The position numbers and the translations under genes were made by a program. Below, piece after piece: positions 11,912-21,611 of a DNA stretch of 64,000 nt. The notes beneath the pieces were generated by a model that ran no database searches, was not told the origin of the DNA, and worked only from the letters and a program-made list of their open reading frames with translations. Position 1 is the first letter of the stretch; every line of letters begins with the position of its first letter. The stretch lies in assembly GCA_019022495.1 (NCBI GenBank), contig JAFEKR010000012.1, forward strand, positions 1,550,001 to 1,614,000, given 5' to 3'. The stretch is from Epichloe hybrida (lineage: Eukaryota; Ascomycota; Sordariomycetes; Hypocreales; Clavicipitaceae).

Positions 11912-12554
11912 GATTGGATCCAACTAGCTTCTTAACCAGCGGCAGAAGTGGACGCGGCGTGTGAGGGAGGGAAAAGAGCTGTAAGTGCTCTCTCTCTATC
12001 TTCATACTATAAGAATAAATTAGGCCTAATATTCATAGATGGGACACCAACATAAATTTTTCTTAAGGCGGTTCTATAAAAACAAAATGCATTAAATGGG
12101 TTAGATAAATGCACGGGCACCGCCTTCTTTTTTCCTTCCTATACATTTAAAATAGTGTTATTTTTTTGGTCTTGGATTTAAAAAAATCCTTATATTTTTT
12201 ATTTAGAGTAACTTGTTATTTTTTGGTTTCAAAATTCGTTTAGTATTCGTTTTTTAATTGGGAGCCGCAGTGGGAAAAAAAAAAATGGCCCACTAACGAA
12301 AATAAAAAGAACCCAATAAATGAACTAGCGACGCTGAAAAAAAATTCCTTCCAAAAAAAAAAAGTTTGAAAAAACCCTTGCAAACCTTTAATTTTCCATT
12401 GCAGAATGCCGCTCCAGGCCAGCAACCGTAAATTAGATCGACGTGTCAAGTAGTGCTGATAAGATAAGACCGAAAAAAAAAGTTTGAGATACACAGTCAC
12501 ACATCTCAGTAGTACTAAACACCTGGGGTTTCCTTCTTTACCATCTATGATATC
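11912..12554. promoter_or_regulatory. Divergent promoter region of PFD1 and ERB1
   Basis: About 640 bp lies between two gene starts pointing outward. The middle (about 12040-12360) is unusually rich in A and T homopolymer runs, and pyrimidine-rich sequence lies just upstream of ERB1. It must hold both promoters, but no specific factor site can be named from sequence alone. No gene is seen. Confidence 0.45.
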
Positions 12555-14867
12555 ATGATGGTATTATCTCAGAAGAGGAAAGACTCATTTGAGCACGACG
12601 CCTTGGACAACGACTTCGACGGAGAAATGCTTGATGGAGTCTTGTCGCAAAGCGAGGATGAAGTCGACTTCGAAAACACCGACTCCGAGGATGATGCTCT
12701 TAGTTCGGATGCCGACGAGACTGGAAGTGACACAGGAAGCGAATCAGCAGGAGATATCAAAAATCAAAGCGAAGAAACAGACGACGGTACTACCAAGCTT
12801 AATGCTAAGACGACCTCCAAGCGAGAACCGCATGTCCGTATTGTCGAGGATGCCAATGGCAGGGAAAGATATGAGTATGAGGAGATTGATCCTACCTACG
12901 ATAGCGATGATACGGACGCCCAAGGCCCAGTGAATACCATTGGCAACATCCCTCTATCATTTTATGACTCTTATCCGCACATCGGATATGACATCAATGG
13001 CAAGAAGATTATGCGCCCTGCCACTGGAGAGGCTCTTGATGCCTTACTAGACAGCATCGACTTGCCGAAAGGCTGGACTGGCCTGACGGACCCAGAGACA
13101 GGTAAACCGCTTAACCTCAGCCAGGACGAATTAGAGCTGCTACGTCGACTTCAAATGGGCGAGGTCCCAGAACAAAACCATGATCTTTATCCGGTATGAT
13201 GGATTTTTGAGACTACAGGATAACATGTTAACATGCACTGAAAGAGAATGCAGGACATGGTTCCATACTTCACTGGCGTTGAAGAAAAAATGCCACTAAG
13301 CGCTGCTCCAGAACCGAAGCGACGGTTTGTCCCCTCCAAGCATGAGGCCAAGAGAATTGCTCAACTCGTCCGGGCTATCAAAGAAGGCCGCATTCTGCCA
13401 CACAAGTCTTCCAACTCGAAGGATCAGGAGGAGACAGGTGAAGATGAGATACATTACGATATTTGGGCCAATGAGGAACCCAGAGATTCTCACGTCATGA
13501 ATGTCCCCGCGCCGAAACTAGCACCCCCGGGTTATGATTTGAGCTACAACCCCCCTCAAGAGTACTTGCCCACACCTGATGAAAGAGAGGCTTGGGAAGA
13601 AACAGGGCCAGAAGAAAGACACAGAGAATACCTTCCGACCAAGTTTGATTCGTTGCGCAAAGTACCGGGTTATGGTCAATTTATCAAGGAACGATTCGAA
13701 AGATGTTTGGATCTATACCTGGCCCCAAGAGTACGAAAAAACAGACTGAACATTGATCCCAATCTTCTACTGCCACAATTGCCGAAACCCGAGGAACTAA
13801 GACCATTCCCTACTATGTGCCAAACCATTTTTAGGGGCCATGAAGGACGTGTGCGGTCGGTTTCCTTCAGCCCAGATGGAGAATGGCTTGCATCAGGGGG
13901 AGATGACGGCACTGTGCGCGTCTGGGGCACTAATGGGCACCAAGAGTGGATGGTGAAGCTCAGTTCTGACGAAGCCATCGATGTTGTCAGATGGCGGCCA
14001 AACTCGGACGCTTTCATTCTCGCTGCTGCTAGCGGAGAAGAACTGTTTTTCATGGTGCCTCCTCTTTGTAGTGATGCGATCGGTAGGTCAAGCCGTGCTA
14101 TTCTAGATGCTGGGTTTGGGTATGCCGCAAACTCTGGATCGTCTGGAAGCAGACAAAGTTCCTCAAAATGGTCGAGGCCTGGATCTAAGCTCGAGGAATT
14201 TGGCGTTTTGCTCAAGGTCACTGTCAGATCCGCTATCAAGACTTTGCACTGGCACAGGCGCGGGGACTTTGTATGTTCTGTGTCTCCGACGGGACAACGA
14301 AGCTCCGTCGCAATCCATACGCTTTCCAAACACTTGAGTCAGATACCGTTCCGCCGCTTGCCCGGCCTCGCACAAACAGCCCAATTCCACCCATCTCGAC
14401 CTCTTTTCTTTGTTGCCACACAAAGAATGATACGTTGCTATGACTTACAAAAGCAAGAACTCGTTAAGGTGCTCCAGCCAGGAGCTCGATGGATATCCTC
14501 TTTTGACATCCACCCTGGCGGTGACAACCTCATTGTTGGGTCATACGACCGTCGGTTGCTTTGGCATGATTTGGACCTCTCCAACAGACCGTACAAGACG
14601 ATGAGATTCCACAATGAAGCCATCCGTGCAGTCAGATATCACCAAGGGCTTCCACTGTTCGCAGATGCCAGTGACGACGGCTCGTTGCAAATATTCCACG
14701 GCAAAGTGGTTAGCGACCTGATGGAAAACGCTAGAATTGTGCCAGTGAAAATGCTGAAGGGCCACTATGTTGTTAGCAAGCTTGGAGTCATGGACATTGA
14801 CTGGCATCCTCGACATCCATGGTGTTTAAGTGCTGGGGCGGATGGGACATGTAGATTATGGACGTAG
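12555..14867 (+). CDS. ERB1: Ribosome biogenesis protein ERB1 (BOP1 family)
   Basis: Two exons (12555-13193 and 13254-14867; 60-bp GTATGA...CAG intron) give 750 residues. A very acidic N-terminus is followed by the BOP1NT domain, with [37 protein letters not shown] and, across the splice, EQNHDLYP joined to [16 protein letters not shown]40 repeats start near residue 408 ([20 protein letters not shown]) and continue to the end ([10 protein letters not shown]). ERB1 forms the PeBoW complex with Nop7 and Ytm1 and is needed for 27S pre-rRNA processing and 60S subunit assembly in the nucleolus. The length and domain order are normal. ATG codons at 12555 and 12558 both fit as the start. Confidence 0.95.
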
Positions 14868-15082
14868 TTGCAGCTGGAATTTGATCAAACATATAGTGCA
14901 TGCTACTTGTTTCCTACCGATCTGTTAATCTATTCAGTTATTGATTATAAGACCTTGCATAAAATTATACTGGCTACGGATCATGCAATAGCCTAATTAC
15001 AGAAAAAAGGTCATTGTATTTCATTTTATCGGACTACTTGACTTGTTGTGTGCGAAGCGACTCCGTCGACTTCAAGGCCCCC

Positions 15083-16944
15083 TTATAACTCTTTTTCGAC
15101 TTCCTTGGCTTTCTGTTGGGCGGCTTCTCCTCCAAGCCTTAACTGGCCTACTACCCACCTCCACCCTTGCGAAGCTGTAGCTCCCAATTTTGCCAACAAT
15201 GTCTCAGCCGGTGACGAGGTTCCATACCTAAAATACGTAGATTGCTCGCGTGCGAGAGCCTTGAGTTCCTCGAGTTTAGAGCCTTGAGGCACGGGGACAC
15301 CATAGCTGTCTAGGTATGCCTTGAGTTCGGATTGGGTCCATGATTCGAAGGCCTGCTTTTGAACAGACGCTGTGGCGGATGCAAGATAGCTGGTGATGGA
15401 AGCGAATTGGGCTCCGCCAACATTGGACGCTGACGAGTATGCAGATGAGGCCGCGATGGCAAGCTCCTCTCTAGTAGCATCTTTCTTCTCTGCTGCCTTT
15501 TTGGCAGCAGCATCTCCATGTTTCGCAAGATATGCCTTCAAGTTATCGCGACTGAAATCGTCAAATGTCCATGCTTGCCAACCTGAAGCCGCTTTGTGTG
15601 CATGTTTTCGCACAGTAGCTCGCAGAGAATCTACGTTCGACCCTTGGGGCACAGGGATTCCTCGAGCATCCAAGTATGCCTTTAGTCGACTTTCCGACCA
15701 TGTGCTCATAGCCCGGTTGAAGGCATCCTCAGCTACAAGTGAAGCACTGTCAGTGGCTTTGGCAAATTCATTTTTGGCATTCGACGTAGCGGCCCCCATG
15801 GCAGAACTAGCCTTGGCTTGAACGTTATCTCCCAGTATACTGGCTCTTTGTTTACGAACCAAAGCCCTGAGTTCATTTTCTTTCGTGCCTTGCGGGACAG
15901 GAATGCTGTTCTTGTCACAGAAGTCTTTCAGCTGAGAATGACTCCAAACGTCAATGATACTGTCAGTGAGAGTAGCGTAAGCAGCCTGGGCGCTGGCACT
16001 AGCGCTGGCAGCTTGTTGCTGAGCTTTGAGGTAGCCTAATCGGGAGTTGCGGCGAACTGCAGCAATTAATTTATCGCGGGTCGTAGGTTGTGGAGCTGGA
16101 ACACCGTACTTGTCCAACCAAGCCTTAAAATCTGAGTCGCTCCAAGATTGATAGAGCCAATTGCCAGGATATGCAGCTGTCTCGCCTGCTTTCTTGGCAG
16201 CTGTTTCATAACCAATGCGGGCTTTCTGTAAGATGGTATCCCGGTGTCGTGGTTGTGGTACTACGACGAGGCACCAAAGTTAGCTTTCGTCAGAATCGAG
16301 ATGGAAAGCGATGATGAGGTCCAGAAATCACATTGAACTGCTCGCCACAAAAAATGAAAAAAAAAAATGCTGATTTCCCCATTGTTGACGCGAATAACAT
16401 GGAACGCTTACCTGGTATACCTTGCTCATCACAAAATGCCTTTAATTGGCTGTCGGACCATGTGTCCAGAATCCAATCCTTGATGTTTGCCCATCCCTGT
16501 TGCGCAGCTTCTTCAGTCTCGTACCAGTTGGACTTGACCTGCGACAAAAGGCCGTCCTTGGAATCTTCTGCTGCTGTTTGGACGTCCTGTCCTTTGTCAC
16601 GCAGATACGCGCTGAGCTGTGCGGTGTCCCATCTGTTATACGGCTGAACGGTGGCATCATTCCAATGACTTTCGACCAATGCCTCGAGGTCTTTGCGATC
16701 AGATGCCTTTGGATGCGAAATCTCGTGATCAGAGAGCCAACGCTCGAGCTCTGTCTGATGCCATTTGTTGTACACTGCGGTAACGAAATATTAAATCATA
16801 TTTCAATGGCACTGGTATTTGTGATTGAGTATCAGATCAAGGGAAGAGGTAAGACGAACCGGCTTTGGAACCTGGGAACCAGCTACTCGCAACCACACTG
16901 GAAACGACCAAGCTAGCCGCAAAGGCAAGGCTCAAACATTTCAT
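15083..16944 (-). CDS. Ish1/Msc1-repeat protein with signal peptide
   Basis: Three exons (16944-16860, 16774-16412, 16260-15083; introns 85 and 151 bp) give about 541 residues. The start at 16944 gives a clear signal peptide (MKCLSLAFAASLVVSSVVAS). The mature part is built from repeats of the Ish1/Msc1 type, each with a motif like WSDSxLKAxLDxxGIPVPQ: for example WSDSQLKAFCDEQGIP, WSDSDFKAWLDKYGVPAP, WSHSQLKDFCDKNSIPVPQ, WSESRLKAYLDARGIPVPQ and WTQSELKAYLDSYGVPVPQ. I count about seven units separated by Ala/Lys-rich linkers. Relatives are S. pombe Ish1 (stress-responsive nuclear-envelope protein) and yeast Msc1. The repeat fold is LEA/SAP-like; the molecular role is not firmly known. Confidence 0.88.
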
Positions 16945-18258
16945 TGTGCAAAGAGCCACGTACTCGAAACGGGTTTCTGTATAGAATAGCTTAGGCGTTT
17001 AGAGCTCTCGTTTGAATCAGAGCAGAGCTGATGGGGGGGGAAGGGAGGGAAATAAAATAAGGAGGTGAGAAAGGTTTGAAGTGTGGGAGCAGCAAAGTAG
17101 ATATTGTGGGATGTGTTGATTTACCTACAGGCAGCTTGATTCCCTTGTCGATGACGACGTACGTGGGTGGCACACTTGGTTGTGCACCAAGACATGAGAG
17201 ATGTGTGAGCACACTGGTGTGTCCATCACGTCACCGTGGCAGTCTTGCAGGTGTATGCGCGGGGGTGTCTGGGCACCGGAGGTACCTGCCTAGGTACTCT
17301 CGAGGTTGAGTTCTTTTAGTAGGAGTGATTATGGCGGCTTCCAAGCCAGTGTCTTGCATCTGCCAAGGTAGGTAGGTTCAAGACAAACGGTACCATAACG
17401 CACCGTTACGCGACTTCGACGGCGCCGGGCGTAATACTCCGTTCTAGTTTCTTTGAAATAGCTGATATGCGGAAAGCAGATAGATTTAAATGCCTTATGA
17501 CGTTTAATTATACCCAACGACCTAGTTTCTCAATTTAGTTACGGGATACCGCTAGTCAAAAACCGAGGTACCCGGTAGTAAGTAAGTAGCTTGGGTGAGC
17601 TTCCGCTCGCTGAAATGACGTAGATGATATTTCAGTCCAATCACAGTAGCTAGCTAGCTACCTGGTTCGGAGCTGAATATCCATCGCGATCACCAAAGCC
17701 AACTATCGTTTTAGGACATAGAAAATTGGAGCAAAGCCTCCGGGTCAATCGAAAGAAAGTACAATCATTCTATCGTGATTATTTTGGCGATTCGTCTGGA
17801 CGCAAATATGCACCCACCGCTTAAAGCAGGCTGCCGAGGTGGTCAATCGAAAGAAAGTACAATCATTCTATCGTGATTATTTTGGCGATTCGTCTGGACG
17901 CAAATATGCACCCACCGCTTAAAGCAGGCTGCCGAGGTTCCCATACTAACACTTGGGTTTTCACAAAGTTTACGATTGAGGTTGGCAATATGACTTTTTA
18001 CTGTGATAATAATATTTGAATACTAGATTAGGGGGATGGCAGATTAGGTAGGCCTATCAATGAGTTTATTGTCCGTTGCTGGTCTACTAAATATCCTCAG
18101 TTGGATGGCCAAAAAGGAGTGTAATGATACAATAATTCCGGTTCCCTAAGCGGAATTTGCCAACTTGCAGCACAGAGCCCCTACAGCCATATTCATAGAA
18201 AGCAATCACCGGAAAAGATTCCAACTATGCCTATATCTAGGAACTCGGTGAAATTATA
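16945..18258. other. Intergenic region with a 98-bp tandem duplication
   Basis: About 1.3 kb lies between the ends of two minus-strand genes: the start of the Ish1-like gene and the end of RPT5. It contains an exact two-copy direct duplication at 17743-17938 (listed separately). No coding gene or RNA gene is recognised. Confidence 0.5.
17743..17938. repeat. Perfect 98-bp tandem duplication
   Basis: The segment starting GGTCAATCGAAAGAAAG at 17743 is repeated without a mismatch from 17841, and both copies end in CTGCCGAGGT. The unit has no open frame of note. With two copies, no spacers and no mismatches, it is a recent local duplication and not an array. At 98 bp it is shorter than the length that normally triggers RIP. 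Confidence 0.95.
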
Positions 18259-19876
18259 TTAAGCGTAGAAGTTTACAGTCTGTGTCATATTTGTTAGCAG
18301 CAGCCGCAATCAAGACGAGGGAGAGAGAATGGGGGCTGAACTCACGTCTTTCTTCTTAGCTTGTACCTCGGCTATAGCGTCGACATAATGCTCATGACCA
18401 ATTTTGTTCTTGCCTGATCGCAGAGCTATCATACCTGCTTCGACACATACAGCTTTCAACATAGCTCCGCCAAATTCATCCGTGCTTCTTGCGAGCTCCC
18501 CCCAATTGACACCTGGATCAACCCGCATCTTTCTAGAATGTATCTTAAGAATTTGGGCTCGAGCCTCCTCGTTTGGTAAAGGAAACTCGATTTTTCGATC
18601 GAGTCGGCCGGATCGAAGTAGAGCGGGATCGAGCACATCAACACGATTTGTCGCAGCAAGAACTTTGATGCGATCATCGGAGGCGAACCCATCTAATTGA
18701 TTCAAAAGTTCCAGCATGGTCCTTTGCACTTCCCGATCGCCGCTTTTCTCGCTGTCAAATCTTTTTGTGCCGACAGCATCCAATTCATCGATAAAAATGA
18801 TGGCTGGTGCCTTTTCTTTCGCTAGGGCAAAGCAGTCGCGAACTAGCTTCGCGCCATCGCCAATGAACATTTGAACAAGCTGGGGGCCTGCTAGTTTGAG
18901 GAACGTTGCGTCCGTCTGCGCGGCACAGGCTCTCGCTAATAGCGTCTTGCCGGTACCGGGTGGTCCATACATCAGGGCACCTAGGAGCTTGTCAGCAGAG
19001 CCGAAATATTTGCCACAATCGTTGCTTGTCTCATAGTAACTGAATGTATCCTGGAGCTTAGCAGTTATAAGTGCAATTTCATAGTCTCGTACCTTTAGGA
19101 GCCTTAATACCAATCTTTTTGAACCTATCGGCCTCTTTCATTGGCCACACGATAGCCTCAACCAGCTCTTCAATTTGCTTGTCCAACCCGCCGACATCAG
19201 TATACTGTTCAGTAGGCTTCTCATCAACCTCCATGGCTTTCACTCTGCTATCGTATTCTGCTGGCAATGTGTCCAGAATGAGATAGGAGTCCTTGTTGAC
19301 GCCAATAAGATCGGCAGGCTTCAATTTATCGGAATCCACTAGTCCAATGAGTGGTAGAAAAATGGTTTGGCGCGTAGATGTCTTTATGACGGCAGATTTG
19401 CCCACACGTGTCGCATCTAAATCAATATTCGCACCTTCTTCGGATGATTCTGCCGTGGGATCGAGATCCAGCAATTCGACAACATTGCCTACTAGATAAG
19501 GAAGTTGTCTAAAAGCCGGTAAGTCTGTGGATTAAAACGATACTCGTGGTACGAATTGTGACGTATACCTGTTGTTTGCAATCTTGTCCATATTATCTTT
19601 AATCTTTTCACCCATTGCTGCCTTCTCATGTGAGAGCCGCGAGAGCTCGCTCTTCATGATCCTGGAGTCGTTCTCGAGTAGTCTCTTTCGGGTCAATATA
19701 TCTTGAGTACCAAGACCAAATATTTCGTCGTCCAAGATCTCGTCAGAGTCGCCTTCATTGTCTTTCATGTCATCATCAACATGCCCTTGGTGCTTAGTAT
19801 CCTCAGAGCTGCCCTCACGTCTCTTGTCGTCTTTGTCTCGGCGGTCAAGATCGTCAAGCTCCTCGAGAGTAGACAT
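18259..19876 (-). CDS. RPT5: 26S proteasome regulatory subunit RPT5 (6A, AAA+ ATPase)
   Basis: Four exons (19876-19569, 19508-19093, 18980-18346, 18279-18259) give 459 residues. The order is an acidic and coiled-coil N-terminus, an OB-type domain ([17 protein letters not shown] onward), then the AAA module with Walker A GPPGTGKT, Walker [12 protein letters not shown] and the arginine-finger region [14 protein letters not shown]. The tiny last exon (7 codons including the stop, after a 66-bp intron with branch site CTAAC) completes the C-terminus KKKDTVNFYA, the HbYX-like tail that docks in the 20S alpha-ring. RPT5 unfolds substrates in the 19S base. The upstream junction uses the TTTTAG acceptor at 19509; the nearer CCACAG would put a stop in frame. 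It is divergent to the uL10m gene. Confidence 0.95.
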
Positions 19877-20243
19877 TATGACTTTGTTTCTCTGTGCAGT
19901 ACGGTGTCGGGTTTGGGGATGGCCGTATCAGAGCTCTGATTTCGAAACAGCGGTATCGGTCGGATTGAGATGTGTTTGACCCACGGAGAGCTGGGGGCAA
20001 GCTAAGGCAGGAAGCGTGGCGCAATCCCAAACTGCTCAACTGACTTGCATCTTAGTCATCATGCACTTCCGGTGTTAGGTTGATCCGGCCCCGCAATATT
20101 TCTGAACTTGACGGATAGAAAATAGACGAATCATCCTCGAAAGACACAACCTCGACGAAAGCCCCCTAGTGACCTCATAGGTGAATTATTACTTATATCA
20201 GAAGGAGGCATCTTTATTCTCCTGCGTATCTTTATTCCGCAGG
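19877..20243. promoter_or_regulatory. Divergent promoter region of RPT5 and mitoribosomal uL10m
   Basis: This is 367 bp between two outward-facing starts. No canonical yeast PACE (proteasome) box is seen. Pyrimidine-rich patches occur, and a TTTATTCCGCAG stretch just before the uL10m ATG resembles a splice acceptor, so a 5' UTR intron is possible. Confidence 0.4.
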
Positions 20244-21266
20244 ATGGTTCAGGCTATGGCCTCCGCTGTGCGACCATGCGTTCGGCTATTTTCCTTCCGG
20301 CATAATCCATCCAGGCTACGAACTGGATATGGCGAAACCCTCTTCACGACCAATTCTAAACCAATAGGTCGTCCTTTCGTCACACATATCAACGAATCGG
20401 ATCCGGTGAGATGCAACGTTGCGACGGCGCAATCGGCAGCGACGACGACAAAACCTCAAAGCGCTAGACCTATTGAAACAAGGAAGAGCCAATTGATTCG
20501 AACCTACACATCTCTGCTGCGTACAACGCCACTCATGTTGTTTTTCCAGCACAGCAACTTAACCGCAGTGGAATGGGCAGCTGTTAGAAGAGAGTTGAAG
20601 AAAGCGATTGAGACCGTTTCGCAACCCGTGGGAACAGATGCCTCTAGCATCCATCATCCATCATCTCAAATGCAAATCCAAGTTGTGCGAACCAACATGT
20701 TGAGCGTTGCACTCAGGATTGTTGAATTTCATAGGCCTGGCTGTTCAATGAAATCGATTTCCAAGCAGAGGTCAGGCGCAGGAGCACCTGTACATGATTT
20801 ATCGGACATCGCATACGAGGCTACACGAGCAGCGAGCATTCCAACCGACTCTGCGTACGCACAATTGGAGCCACTATTGGTAGGCCCCCTGGCAGCTCTT
20901 ATTTTACCTGCAGTCTCGCCTGCATATCTTGCTGCTGCCCTCACGGTGTTGGCGCCTGTGCCAGGGACGTTTCCGGCACCAACGCGGAAAAAAAGTCCCG
21001 GGTATCATGATCCCATCTGCCAGAATGGCTTGGCAAAGCTGCTATTGATTGGTGGGCGGATCGAAGGCAAGGTGTTTGATCAGTCTGGGGTGAACCGGGT
21101 TGGCGGCATCAGAGGCGGAATGGATGGGTTGCGTTCACAGCTTGTAGGTGTTCTGCAAGGGGCTGGTCTGGGCATTGCAACGAGCCTTGAGAGTGGTAGC
21201 AGGAATCTGTGGCTAGCATTGGAAGGAAGGCGGCTGCAGCTCGATGACGATGGCAAGCAAGACTAA
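20244..21266 (+). CDS. MRPL11: Mitochondrial large-subunit ribosomal protein uL10m
   Basis: A single exon of 340 residues. The start at 20244 (MVQAMASAVRPCVRLF) gives a basic, Arg-rich mitochondrial presequence; an in-frame ATG at 20181 is less likely because it spoils this. The body has ETRKSQLIRTYTSLLRTTPL followed by LMLFFQHSNLTAVEWAAVRRELKKAI, the typical uL10 start where the protein contacts 23S-type rRNA. Later, PLLVGPLAALILPAVSPAYL and KLLLIGGRIEGKVFDQSGVNRV match the second half of fungal uL10m (yeast YmL11). It would form the base of the mitoribosomal stalk. Confidence 0.85.
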   Translation: MVQAMASAVRPCVRLFSFRHNPSRLRTGYGETLFTTNSKPIGRPFVTHINESDPVRCNVATAQSAATTTKPQSARPIETRKSQLIRTYTSLLRTTPLMLFFQHSNLTAVEWAAVRRELKKAIETVSQPVGTDASSIHHPSSQMQIQVVRTNMLSVALRIVEFHRPGCSMKSISKQRSGAGAPVHDLSDIAYEATRAASIPTDSAYAQLEPLLVGPLAALILPAVSPAYLAAALTVLAPVPGTFPAPTRKKSPGYHDPICQNGLAKLLLIGGRIEGKVFDQSGVNRVGGIRGGMDGLRSQLVGVLQGAGLGIATSLESGSRNLWLALEGRRLQLDDDGKQD

Positions 21267-21611
21267 GAAGCTGTGCTGCCAGACGGACTAATGGACAATG
21301 TCCTGGTAAATAGCATCTTTAATTGTATACATGGAAGTCACATGCTCACTGCTGTATGCCTTCTTCGTAAAACTAGTAACATTTTATTACACCATCGTTT
21401 AGACCCAATGTAAGAAATATACATCTGGCGTGCATAGTGCCACAAACCCAGCATTATTTTCAAGCAGCATAGCAATAAATCTACGCCGTGGATCGACATG
21501 GCGTGCAGACTGCGGCACTAGTCTTTGATGTGGCCCCCCGGAGCCTGGTTCAGCTGGGCACTCATTGGGCAATAAGTCTTCGTCAATCACCACTTCAGGG
21601 ATATCACCATG
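21267..21611. other. Intergenic flank with 9-bp target site next to the MULE
   Basis: This is the 3' flank of the uL10m gene up to the MULE insertion. The last nine bases, ATCACCATG (21603-21611), are repeated at 24568-24576 on the other side of the element. A minus-strand open frame here is described separately. Confidence 0.6.
21399..21611 (-). pseudogene. Possible 3' exon of a minus-strand gene cut by the MULE insertion
   Basis: Read on the minus strand, bases 21611 to 21399 are open for 70 codons and end in a stop (...ENNAGFVALCTPDVYFLHWV). The frame has no ATG start of its own and stays open up to the target duplication. On the other side of the element (24577 to about 24745) another minus-strand frame is open (...GFVGDVPDFLRRRVADMV). 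Removing the element and one target copy puts the two frames out of register by a small shift. If they belong together, an intron (TTGCAG acceptor beside the target site) or a mutation is needed. I do not recognise the protein. It may equally be chance. Confidence 0.25.

Noticed and set aside
12240..12500. Hydrophobic minus-strand frame in the ERB1 promoter
   Set aside because: The Phe-rich translation comes from T/A homopolymer runs and has no homology signal.
17743..17938. Direct repeat as a possible CRISPR or origin array
   Set aside because: Only two adjacent exact copies without spacers; it is a simple tandem duplication.
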